A stretch of DNA of 21,713 nucleotides. Origin: an uncultured Oscillospiraceae bacterium (lineage in GTDB: Bacteria; Bacillota; Clostridia; Oscillospirales; Acutalibacteraceae). The notes under the pieces were generated by a model that saw only the letters and a program-made list of their open reading frames with translations, searched no databases and was not told where the DNA came from. This document shows, piece after piece, positions 14,285-21,020 of this stretch. How positions within the stretch are numbered: the first letter of the stretch is position 1; every line of letters begins with the position of its first letter. The stretch spans positions 1-21,713 of the forward strand of contig UQGM01000042.1 in assembly GCA_900540535.1 (NCBI GenBank), given 5' to 3'. The position numbers and the translations under genes are program-made.

Positions 14285-14941
14285 ATGGATAAAGAAAAAG
14301 TAATTACCAGAATACTTGACGCAGGTATTGTTGCCGTTGTAAGAGCTGATTCAACAGACACTGCAAAGCGCATTACAGAGGCCTGCATCGAAGGCGGAGT
14401 TGCCGCAATCGAGCTTACATTCACAGTTCCCGGAGCTCAGAAGGTTATCGAAGAGCTTGCTGCTACATATTCCCCTGAGGACATCATCCTCGGAGCAGGT
14501 ACTGTTATGGACAGCGCAACAGCAAGAATCGCAATGCTTTCCGGCGCTGAGTACATCGTAAGCCCCTACCTTGATCTTGATACAGTTAAGATGTGCAACC
14601 GCTACCGTGTACCGATTATGCCCGGTGTTATGAGTGTAAGAGAATGTGTAACTGCTATGGAAGCAGGAGCAGACATCCTCAAGGTATTCCCCGGCGATCT
14701 CTTCGGACCGAAGATCATCAAGGCAATTCACGGACCTATCCCCTATGCAAAGATGATGCCCACAGGCGGCGTTGACGTTGACAACGTTGCACAGTGGATT
14801 AAGGCAGGAGCTGTTGCAGTAGGAGCAGGAAGCTCACTTACCGCAGGAGCAAAGGAAGGCAACTACAAGAAGATCACCGAAACAGGTAAGCTTTTTGTAG
14901 AGCGCATCAAGCTTGCAAGAGCTGAAATGGCAAACAAATAA
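14285..14941 (+). CDS. eda: KDPG/KHG aldolase
   Basis: This 218-aa enzyme splits 2-keto-3-deoxy-6-phosphogluconate into pyruvate and glyceraldehyde-3-phosphate. It is a single TIM barrel with IVAVVRA at the start, catalytic Glu43 in AIELTF, GAGTV at 71-75, the Schiff-base Lys133 in DILKVFPG and the phosphate-binding MPTGGVDVDN at 158-167. A strong AGAAGGAGAT ribosome site precedes ATG 14285. It follows the KDG kinase in the same operon and is followed by a strong terminator. Upstream steps (uronate isomerase, oxidoreductases, dehydratases) are not in the window, so they must be encoded elsewhere if the full route is present. The length is normal for the family. Confidence 0.93.
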   Translation: MDKEKVITRILDAGIVAVVRADSTDTAKRITEACIEGGVAAIELTFTVPGAQKVIEELAATYSPEDIILGAGTVMDSATARIAMLSGAEYIVSPYLDLDTVKMCNRYRVPIMPGVMSVRECVTAMEAGADILKVFPGDLFGPKIIKAIHGPIPYAKMMPTGGVDVDNVAQWIKAGAVAVGAGSSLTAGAKEGNYKKITETGKLFVERIKLARAEMANK

Positions 14942-14963
14942 TTAAATAAAAACAGATAAAACG

Positions 14964-14993
14964 AACCCCATGTGCTGACACATGGGGTTTTGT
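14964..14993 (+). terminator. Terminator of the kdgK-eda operon
   Basis: A perfect 11-bp stem AACCCCATGTG/CACATGGGGTT has a CTGA loop and is followed by TTGTTGTTG. Confidence 0.88.
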
Positions 14994-15117
14994 TGTTGAG
15001 ATACTATTTAAATTTCCGACGCTGAAATAACAGTATGAATAGTGTTTAGTAAATTTCTGCTTCTTACCCGCACTTTGATAAACGAATAACTTTCGCCGCT
15101 CATGCTGCGGCGGTGCA

Positions 15118-15907
15118 CCTACTTTTGTCCATAGCGACAAAAGTAGGCAAAAGCGCATTTGCGGCGGAGTCCCGCCGCCTTGCCAAAACAGAAAGCAGTA
15201 ATCAGCGCAAGGTAGGTTTTCTCCCATACGCCCTCCAACGGCAGTTTGGAGGGTTTCGTTTTATCACCCTCATACAGTAAACGCTTTTCTACTGTCGAAT
15301 CCTTTTCTCTTGCCGTCGGTTAGGCACAGCAAGCGTTCACCAATTCACGTCGGCAGTTTTAAGGGCTTTGTTTTATCACCAGCAAAGTGTAAACGCTTTA
15401 CTACTTTCCATATTCTTTACTTTGCCGACGTGTGCGACTGTCTGTGGATTGGTTTTGTGTAGTTCTTTTGTTTTTGCTCTTGATTTTTAGTTTACATATA
15501 ACTTTATCGCAGGCGATTATAGTTGTTCTTTGCCGTTACTTTGTGTGCATCTTGCCTGCAAGCTCAGCTTGCTGCCGACGTGTGCAACTGTCTGGGAGTT
15601 GGTTTTGTGGGGTTCTTGGGTTTTGTTTGAAAATATTTAAAATTTACTGTTACATAAACAAAACTAACTCCACGCTCACCCGGCAGAAATGAGAGTAAGC
15701 AGTGCGGGAGCCTTGCGGCTTTTCGCATTACTGTTAGCTGTTCGGAGAGAGAGGGAACGGAAAAGCTTTGCTTTTCCGTAAATTGCCGGCACCGACCCTT
15801 GCCGGCGATTTACCGAGACACCTTCTAAAGGCAATTAAACTTAAAGCGAAAACCGTCAAGGCGCATACATGCGTTTTTGGTACTTTTGTCGCTATGGACA
15901 AAAGTAC
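15118..15907. repeat. Noncoding hairpin-rich element, copy 2 (about 790 bp)
   Basis: This has the same orientation and order of parts as copy 1. Left terminal hairpin CCTACTTTTGTC-catagc-GACAAAAGTAGG (15118-15147). An added hairpin GCGGCGG-agtc-CCGCCGC (15161-15178) where copy 1 has only CGC. Module A runs from 15235-15243 to 15311-15319, and module B from CACGTCGGCA (15346-15355) to TGCCGACGTG (15423-15432). Then come the identical ACGGAAAAGC hairpin (15757-15779), the GTAAATTGCCGGCA/TGCCGGCGATTTAC hairpin (15778-15813) and the right terminal hairpin (15880-15907). It differs from copy 1 mainly by a 150-bp expansion. The GCCGC...GCGGC hairpin stands 23 bp ahead of the terminus in both copies. 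It lies between the ends of convergent genes, as copy 1 does. Confidence 0.85.
15424..15620. repeat. 150-bp internal expansion with duplicated ends in copy 2
   Basis: GCCGACGTGTGC..ACTGTCTG and the following GGTTTTGTG..GTTCTT appear at 15424-15470 and again at 15574-15620, exactly 150 bp apart. Copy 1 has this segment once (from 8731). The inserted part carries the palindrome GCAAGC-TCA-GCTTGC (15558-15572) and a stretch like 8251-8293. Confidence 0.75.
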
Positions 15908-15998
15908 GAATAACATAAAAAGTTTTCTGCTTGTTCAGGGTTCGATAAGATGTTTTATTTAAAATTCTACTTCTTTCCGCTCCTTCTTTATTAAACAA

Positions 15999-16034
15999 AA
16001 TGCCTGCAACAGAGTACAATCCGTCGCAGGCATT
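15999..16034 (-). terminator. Probable terminator of the exported-protein gene
   Basis: AATGCCTGC (15999-16007) pairs with GCAGGCATT (16026-16034). On the minus strand it is followed by TTGTTTAAT. It is the counterpart of the hairpin at 9159-9190 and about 50 bp past the stop at 16086. Confidence 0.6.
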
Positions 16035-16085
16035 CTTATTTTCTGTAAGTATTTATGCGTAATGAACCCCATCACACTGACAGGT

Positions 16086-16673
16086 TTAATCTGCAAAGTC
16101 ATCCAATTCGAAATCTTCCGCCCAGTTAGCATTGGCTCCGGGTGCTGTGCGGAATGCTTCAATCTGCTTTTTCGCTTCTTCAATGTTTTCAGCGGGAACT
16201 ACCAAAAGGCACTCTACTCCCTTATCCTTTGGAATTTCCATCTGATTGTTTTCGTCAAGCTCCGCTTCAACAGGCGCTCCTTTTTCGGTATCATAACGGA
16301 ACTTTATAATAAATGTACTGAAGTCTTTTTTCAGAGCGATGTCTGTACTTCCATGGACAACTGCATATTCGCAGTCCTCATTATCGCTGAAAATGACCAA
16401 TACATCCGATACTCTTTTACCGTCAATAAAAAGTCCGTCCTCAAGCCGTCCGACAAACTGCTCCTTGTGCTCTTTCATCTGCTTTATGTATTTTCCTTTG
16501 AGCTCTACTGTGCATTTTTTAGGCTCGGTTTCGTCCTCAAAAAGCAGAAGTCCCCCATAGGTTTTGTCTATCGCTTCTTCATGGGGAGTTACAAGATACT
16601 GTATTCCCACTCCCGCTGCCGTAATAACGCACACAGCTATAACAGCTATAAGAATTTTAGTGGTTTTCTTCAT
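16086..16673 (-). CDS. Exported or membrane-anchored protein of unknown function
   Basis: This is a 195-aa protein. Residues 1-28 (MKKTTKILIAVIAVCVITAAGVGIQYLV) form a signal peptide or a single N-terminal membrane anchor. The rest is soluble and acidic, with predicted strands around CTVELKGKYIKQM, LFIDGKRVSDVLVIFS and YAVVHGSTDIALKKDFSTFIIKF, then an acidic end DFELDDFAD. I chose ATG 16671-16673 because of AAAGGGGAATG just upstream. An in-frame ATG 39 bp further up would add a charged tail before the signal. I do not recognise the family. It lies alone between noncoding element copy 2 and the serine operon. Confidence 0.6.
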   Translation of the reverse strand: MKKTTKILIAVIAVCVITAAGVGIQYLVTPHEEAIDKTYGGLLLFEDETEPKKCTVELKGKYIKQMKEHKEQFVGRLEDGLFIDGKRVSDVLVIFSDNEDCEYAVVHGSTDIALKKDFSTFIIKFRYDTEKGAPVEAELDENNQMEIPKDKGVECLLVVPAENIEEAKKQIEAFRTAPGANANWAEDFELDDFAD

Positions 16674-16868
16674 TTTACATTCCCCTTTCGGAATAATCTT
16701 CCTTTCGGTCATCCTTAAGGTTAACCGAATGTGTCATGCTATTGCCACATTGGCATCTCCTCCAAAGGTCATTTCTTACGGGAAACTGTCAATAACCTAT
16801 AAAATTCTCACTTTCTGCTGCATTATATCATATATATTTTATAACCGCAACCTTACTTAGACAAAACA

Positions 16869-16895
16869 AAACCCGCCTGAAATTCAGACGGGTTT
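16869..16895 (-). terminator. Terminator of the serC-serA operon
   Basis: AAACCCGcCTGAA pairs with TTCAGaCGGGTTT with one mismatch and a tiny loop. On the minus strand it is followed by TTTGTTTTGT. Confidence 0.75.
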
Positions 16896-16936
16896 AACTG
16901 ACTTCAAATTATGAAAACGTATCTGTAATTATTCAA

Positions 16937-18103
16937 TTACTTTATAACTCTTACTCTGAGAACACCATCAACAGCGCTGATAGCTGAGATAACAGCATCT
17001 GTTACATCACCGTCGGTATCAATTGCAGTGTAAGCATAAGCCTTTTTTGACTTATTTACCATGTTGTCGATGTTTACGTTTTCGGCAGTGATTGCAGCTG
17101 TAATCTGGCTGATCATTGTGGGAACATTGCGGTGAATTACGCAGATTCTTGTTCCGTTTACTGCGCCAAGCTCAACAGCGGGCATATTGACGGAGTTTTT
17201 GATTTCGCCTCTTTCAAGATATGCCTTAACTTCATCGGCTGCCATTCTTGCGCAGTTGTCCTCAGATTCAGGTGTTGATGCGCCAAGGTGAGGAATTGCG
17301 ATAACTCCGTTTACTCCGATAAGGTCATCGGAGGGGAAGTCAACAACATAAGCGGCTACCTTACCTGTGCCGATTGCTTCAATAAGGTCTGCGTTATTTA
17401 CAAGTCCGCCTCTTGCAAAGTTGAGGATTCTCACGCCGTCCTTCATCTTTTTGAGAGTATCGGCGCAGACAAGATTCTTTGTCTCATCTGTGAGAGGAAC
17501 GTGAACTGTAATATAATCACAATTTTCATATATTTCGTCAAGAGTTTTTGCATGGTGGATTGAGCGTGAAAGATTCCATGCAGCGTCAACTGAAAGATAG
17601 GGGTCATAGCCGTAAACTTCCATGCCGAGACCCTTTGCTGCGTTAGCTACAAGGATACCGATAGCGCCAAGGCCGATAACGCCAAGCTTCTTGCCGCTGA
17701 TTTCGGGACCTGCAAAAGCGGACTTTCCTTTTTCAACAAGCTTGCCTACTGCATCTCCCTCACCTTTAAGGGTCTTGCACCAGTCGATTGCAGGCACAAC
17801 CTTTCTTGAAGAAAGGAGAAGTGCACAGATTACAAGCTCTTTAACTGCGTTTGCATTTGCACCGGGTGTATTGAAAACAACAACGCCCTTTTCGCTGCAT
17901 GCATCAATCGGAATATTGTTGACGCCGGCGCCTGCTCTTGCAATTGCTACAGTCTTTTCGGAAAGCTCCATTTCATGCATTGAAGCGGAACGAACCATAA
18001 TTGCATCGGGGTTTTCCATTTCGTTTGCACAGGTGTAATCAGCGGGATCAAGACGTCCCAGACCTACCTGTGAAATTTTATTTAAAGTTAAAATATTGTA
18101 CAT
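16937..18103 (-). CDS. serA: D-3-phosphoglycerate dehydrogenase with ACT domain
   Basis: This is a 388-aa NAD-dependent enzyme for the first step of serine synthesis (3-phosphoglycerate to 3-phosphohydroxypyruvate). It has the Rossmann motif GVIGLGAIG at 141-149 with acidic Asp167 downstream. The catalytic Arg231 is in NFARGGLVN and His272 in PHLGAST. The region YVVDFPSDD replaces the DVFEEEP form of longer SerA proteins, as is usual in the short clostridial type. The last 70 residues (about 318-388) form an ACT domain, suggesting feedback control by an amino acid, probably serine. I chose ATG 18101-18103, so the protein begins MYNILTLNKIS. A GTG nine bases upstream is also in frame. It lies 34 bp downstream of serC in one operon. 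Confidence 0.92.
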   Translation of the reverse strand: MYNILTLNKISQVGLGRLDPADYTCANEMENPDAIMVRSASMHEMELSEKTVAIARAGAGVNNIPIDACSEKGVVVFNTPGANANAVKELVICALLLSSRKVVPAIDWCKTLKGEGDAVGKLVEKGKSAFAGPEISGKKLGVIGLGAIGILVANAAKGLGMEVYGYDPYLSVDAAWNLSRSIHHAKTLDEIYENCDYITVHVPLTDETKNLVCADTLKKMKDGVRILNFARGGLVNNADLIEAIGTGKVAAYVVDFPSDDLIGVNGVIAIPHLGASTPESEDNCARMAADEVKAYLERGEIKNSVNMPAVELGAVNGTRICVIHRNVPTMISQITAAITAENVNIDNMVNKSKKAYAYTAIDTDGDVTDAVISAISAVDGVLRVRVIK

Positions 18104-18137
18104 TTCAATCACACTCTCTGTATTGTTTAAATTTTAA

Positions 18138-19220
18138 TCAGGCGTTTTCCTCTTCAAACTTCTTCATAAAAGCTACAAGCTTTTCAACACCCTCAATGGG
18201 CATTGCGTTATAGATAGAAGCTCTCATACCGCCAACTGTTCTGTGACCCTTAAGGTTTACAAAGCCCTGTGCCTCAGCCTCTTTGATGAACTTTGCATTG
18301 AGCTCGTCGCTGTCTGTTACGAAAGGTACGTTCATAAGTGAACGATCCTCAGGAACAACGGTGCCTCTGAACATCTTGCTGGAATCAAGGAAATCATAGA
18401 GAATCTTCGCTTTCTTCTCATTTCTCTCCTTCATCTTCTCAAGTCCGCCGAGAGATTTGATCCACTCGAGAACAAGCTTGCAGATGTAAATTGTATAGCA
18501 GGGAGGAGTATTGTAAAGTGAATCGTTATCAGCCTGAATCTTGTAGTTCATCATTGTGGGAGTGATATCTCTCTGCTTGCCGAGCATATCCTCACGGATG
18601 ATTGCAATTACAAGACCTGCAGGAGCAACATTCTTCTGAGCTCCGCCGTAAACCATTGCGAACTTTGAAACGTCAATGGGCTCTGAAAGGAAGCAGGATG
18701 AAATATCTGCAATAAGCGGAACATCGCCTGTATCGGGAAGCTCATGATAAACAGTTCCGTAAATTGTGTTGTTCATGCATATGTATGCATAGTCTGCTTC
18801 GGGATCGAAATCCTCTCTCTTTGTCTTGGGGATATATGAGAAGGTCTTATCTTTTGAAGAAGCTACAACTCTTGCCTCGCCGTATTTGCATGCCTCCTGG
18901 TAAGCCTTGTTTGCCCACTGACCGGTGATGATGTAATCAGCTTTTCCGCTTCCATTCATGAAGTTAAGGGGAATTGCTGAGAACTGTGCAGATGCGCCGC
19001 CCTGAAGGAAGAGAACCTTATAGTTATCGGGGATATTCATAAGCTCTCTGAGAAGAGCCTCAGCGTCCTTGATTATCTTGTCGAAAACCTTTGAACGGTG
19101 TGACATCTCCATAACGGACTGACCGCTGCCCTCATAGTCGAGCATTTCGGAAGCTGCTTTTTTGAGCACCTCTTCGGGAAGCATTGAGGGGCCGGCAGAA
19201 AAATTGTAAACTCTTGACAT
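18138..19220 (-). CDS. serC: Phosphoserine aminotransferase
   Basis: This is a 360-aa PLP enzyme for the second serine step (phosphohydroxypyruvate plus glutamate to phosphoserine plus 2-oxoglutarate). It begins SRVYNFSAGPSMLP, the standard SerC opening. Cofactor and substrate sites are GGASAQF (74-80), NNTIYGT (150-156), ADISS (171-175) and the PLP-binding Lys196 in YGGAQKNVAPAG. The end HRTVGGMRASIYNAMPIEGVEKLVAFM is equally typical. GGAGGT precedes ATG 19218-19220. It is the first gene of serC-serA. No serB phosphatase is in the window. Confidence 0.95.
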   Translation of the reverse strand: MSRVYNFSAGPSMLPEEVLKKAASEMLDYEGSGQSVMEMSHRSKVFDKIIKDAEALLRELMNIPDNYKVLFLQGGASAQFSAIPLNFMNGSGKADYIITGQWANKAYQEACKYGEARVVASSKDKTFSYIPKTKREDFDPEADYAYICMNNTIYGTVYHELPDTGDVPLIADISSCFLSEPIDVSKFAMVYGGAQKNVAPAGLVIAIIREDMLGKQRDITPTMMNYKIQADNDSLYNTPPCYTIYICKLVLEWIKSLGGLEKMKERNEKKAKILYDFLDSSKMFRGTVVPEDRSLMNVPFVTDSDELNAKFIKEAEAQGFVNLKGHRTVGGMRASIYNAMPIEGVEKLVAFMKKFEEENA

Positions 19221-19303
19221 AATGTAAAACCTCCGGTTTTAATAATTGTTTCGCAAAAATATAATATGCGCTTTCAAAGATAATGTTTTCGCGCGTTGAA
19301 TTT

Positions 19304-19333
19304 ATTATAGGCTTTTTAATTCGCTAAAGTCAA
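19304..19333 (-). promoter_or_regulatory. Promoter of serC-serA
   Basis: On the minus strand, TTGACT (complement of 19328-19333), 18 bp, and TATAAT (complement of 19304-19309), with a leader of about 75 bases. No riboswitch or T-box hallmark is visible in the leader. Confidence 0.75.
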
Positions 19334-19542
19334 TAGATTGTTAAAGAATTAACATCAAAATTTGAGATTTTTTTGCGTTTTTCTTATACTTGTTTATATT
19401 TTTAACAATCTTTCTGGTAGAATATGAGTTTATTTTCTAAAAACGAAATTTATCTCTTTTACGATTTATTTCCGTAAAGCAAAATTTGTACATCTTTTTG
19501 TCAAAATCCTTTCAGAAGCAAATGTATTTATGCATAAAAAGA
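19334..19542. other. AT-rich gap between divergent serC and DRTGG-protein promoters
   Basis: This is part of a 400-bp gap without a gene. It contains a palindrome TGTTAA-AGAA-TTAACA (19339-19354) close to the serC -35, a TTTACG/CGTAAA inverted pair (19458-19478) and an extended -10-like TGGTAGAAT near 19410-19420. Nothing else stands out. Confidence 0.4.
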
Positions 19543-19571
19543 TTGTAAAATCAAGTTTTTTATTATACAAT
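19543..19571 (+). promoter_or_regulatory. Promoter of the DRTGG-protein operon
   Basis: TTGTAA (19543-19548), 17 bp, and TACAAT (19566-19571), about 50 bp upstream of the start codon. Confidence 0.7.
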
Positions 19572-19621
19572 ATATGCAAATGAATTTTATCCACTTTAAA
19601 CTGTAGAGCGGAGGTAAATAT

Positions 19622-19972
19622 ATGACAGTTGAAAAAATAAAAGAACTTCTTTCGGCACAGGTTATCTGCGGTGAGGAAAGCCTCAGCCGTGATGTGCATA
19701 CAGCCTGCGGCAGCGACATGATGAGCGACGTTCTGGCTTTCGTCAAAGATCAGGCAGTGCTCCTTACAGGTCTTGTAAATCCCCAGGTGGTCAGAACCGC
19801 CGAAATGATGGATATGTGCTGCATTGTGTTCGTAAGGGGCAAAAAGCCCGATGATTCAATAATCAACCTCGCCCGTGAAAGGGATATTGTGCTTCTTTGC
19901 ACAACCTATGAGATGTTTACCTCCTGCGGAATCCTCTACCAGAACGGTTTAAGAGGAGGCAGCGGAAAATAA
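19622..19972 (+). CDS. DRTGG domain protein
   Basis: This 116-aa soluble protein matches the DRTGG-domain pattern: a core with VAEKSLSRDV-like EESLSRDVHTACGSDMMSDVLAF, LLTGLVNPQVVRTAEMMDM, and IVFVRGKKPDDSIINLARERDIVLLCTTYEMF. In clostridia such stand-alone DRTGG proteins sit beside an anti-sigma-type ATPase and hydrogenase-like iron-sulfur genes, exactly as here. They are assumed to sense a small ligand, but no firm function is known. GGAGGTAAAT precedes ATG 19622. The stop overlaps the next start by one base (TAATG). Confidence 0.85.
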   Translation: MTVEKIKELLSAQVICGEESLSRDVHTACGSDMMSDVLAFVKDQAVLLTGLVNPQVVRTAEMMDMCCIVFVRGKKPDDSIINLARERDIVLLCTTYEMFTSCGILYQNGLRGGSGK

Positions 19973-20394
19973 TGAATTCAGTAAAGCTTCACTATGATGT
20001 ACCGGGAGACGATTTTACCCGTGCGGGAGAAGCCTCCGGATGCGTAAAAAAGATGCTCAAGGAGATAGGTCTTGAGCCGGATATTATAAGAAATGTTTCA
20101 ATAGCCATGTATGAGGCGGAAATAAACATGGTAATCCACGCCGGAGGAGGACGTGCCGACGTTGAAATAACCCCCGATTACATAGAGGTTATCCTCTCCG
20201 ACGACGGCCCCGGAATCAAGGACGTTGAGCTTGCCATGCAGGAGGGCTATTCCACCGCCCCCGATAACGTCCGTTCTCTTGGCTTCGGCGCAGGCATGGG
20301 TCTGCCGAATATTAAAAAGTACAGCGACGAAATGAAAATAGATACCGAAATAAACGTAGGCACTACAATTACCCTTAAATTCTATCTTCATTAA
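19972..20394 (+). CDS. RsbW-like ATP-binding protein (anti-sigma/serine kinase family)
   Basis: This is a 140-aa GHKL-type ATPase. The N box is IAMYEAEINMVIHA (about 45-58), with Glu and Asn for magnesium. The G1 box is LSDDGPGI, and the G2 box is GFGAGMGLPNI near residue 107. The size and motifs match RsbW/SpoIIAB-type serine kinases that act on anti-sigma-factor antagonists. Its place between a DRTGG protein and a ferredoxin/hydrogenase-type gene suggests redox or hydrogen-linked signalling rather than a sigma-factor role, but this is inference. The start is ATG 19972, coupled by TAATG. Confidence 0.88.
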   Translation: MNSVKLHYDVPGDDFTRAGEASGCVKKMLKEIGLEPDIIRNVSIAMYEAEINMVIHAGGGRADVEITPDYIEVILSDDGPGIKDVELAMQEGYSTAPDNVRSLGFGAGMGLPNIKKYSDEMKIDTEINVGTTITLKFYLH

Positions 20395-20411
20395 CTCCAC
20401 GGAGGTACAAA

Positions 20412-20549
20412 ATGGATAAATTTTTCCATTCGGTCCGCCTTGATGCTGATAAATGCAAGGGATGCACCAACTGCATCAAGCGATGCCCCACGGAAGCTAT
20501 AAGAGTTCGTGCCGGAAAGGCAAGCATCATTTCCGAAAGGTGTCCTTGA
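20412..20549 (+). pseudogene. Truncated 4Fe-4S ferredoxin/[FeFe]-hydrogenase-type protein
   Basis: A good GGAGGTACAA site leads into 45 codons: MDKFFHSVRLDADKCKGCTN and so on. The complete first cluster motif is Cys15-x2-Cys18-x2-Cys21-x3-Cys25-Pro. At SERC (Cys44), where a second cluster motif would normally follow, the reading changes to Pro-stop. Full-length relatives in this gene order (DRTGG protein, ATPase, then this) continue as iron-only hydrogenase large-subunit-like proteins. The break coincides with the change to a SLOG-family fragment, so the gene is cut by a rearrangement or an assembly join. Confidence 0.8.
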
Positions 20550-20824
20550 TTTGGATACTGCCATATCCCACGGCGGAGCTGCGCAACAATATGGAAAACT
20601 TTGAAACCTATTATGATGAAATCGAGATATGCGGCAGCGCGGCCAGCAGCCATCCAAAAGGCGCTTTTCAAATTCGCAACCGGCAGATGGTGAAGCGAAG
20701 CAATCTCGTTGTATTCTATGTGGACCATACAGGCGGCGGAGCTTATCAGACCATGCGCTATGCGCAGAAAGAAAAAAAGAATATACTAAATCTTGCTGGG
20801 GAAGGATACGGAGAAAAAGAATGA
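20543..20824 (+). pseudogene. C-terminal fragment of a SLOG/DUF1273 (YpsA-like) protein
   Basis: About 93 codons are open: LIWILPYPTAELRNNMENF, then YYDEIEICGSA...HPKGAFQIRNRQMVKRSNLVVFYVDHTGGGAYQTMRYA and a lysine-rich end. RNRQMV..S.LVVFYV and GGAYQTM are the ending of the DUF1273/YpsA-like SLOG family, proposed to bind nucleotide-type ligands and common on mobile elements of gut Firmicutes. The N-terminal half is missing. The frame entering from the left is out of phase with the ferredoxin fragment. It ends in a terminator stem. Confidence 0.7.
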
Positions 20825-20857
20825 GCGCCATCATCTTTCGGTGATGGCGCTCATTTT
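20821..20857 (+). terminator. Terminator after the SLOG fragment
   Basis: A 13-bp perfect stem ATGAGCGCCATCA/TGATGGCGCTCAT with an 8-base loop is followed by TTT. The stop codon of the SLOG fragment is inside the stem. Confidence 0.75.
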
Positions 20858-20874
20858 CAGTAGCAGTAGTAGGC

Positions 20875-20943
20875 GCTGTGGGAATGTGTGTAAACGGTCA
20901 AAGGGGCGGCGCTGTGGGAAACAGTGTTTGCGGGCTGTGGGAA
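20875..20943. repeat. Three copies of GCTGTGGGAA
   Basis: GCTGTGGGAA occurs at 20875-20884, 20911-20920 and 20934-20943, in a gap between the SLOG fragment and the DUF6050-like gene. The spacing is irregular (36 and 23 bp). Confidence 0.5.
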
Positions 20944-21020
20944 AGCTGACAGCTTTTCCATCAGGTCGTAAATATTTGTTTTCCATCGGTGGAGCGGCCG
21001 TTTTCCACATTTCCATAGTG

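Noticed and set aside
8441..15907. Idea that the two elements form a composite transposon carrying copA to eda
   Set aside because: No transposase, no target-site duplication seen, copies have diverged, and the genes between them belong to several unrelated units.
16062..16718. 218-codon open frame on + strand
   Set aside because: It is antisense to the exported-protein gene, which has a signal peptide and a ribosome site; the + frame reads as low-complexity Phe/Leu/Ser typical of a shadow.
19221..19297. Possible T-box or riboswitch in the serC leader
   Set aside because: The leader is only about 75 bases, with no specifier stem, no T-box sequence and no terminator hairpin.
20831..21016. 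61-codon minus ORF in the gap after the DUF6050-like gene
   Set aside because: No ribosome site, it reads through the terminator stem, and it is Pro/Arg/Phe-rich from repeated GCTGTGGGAA; probably chance.
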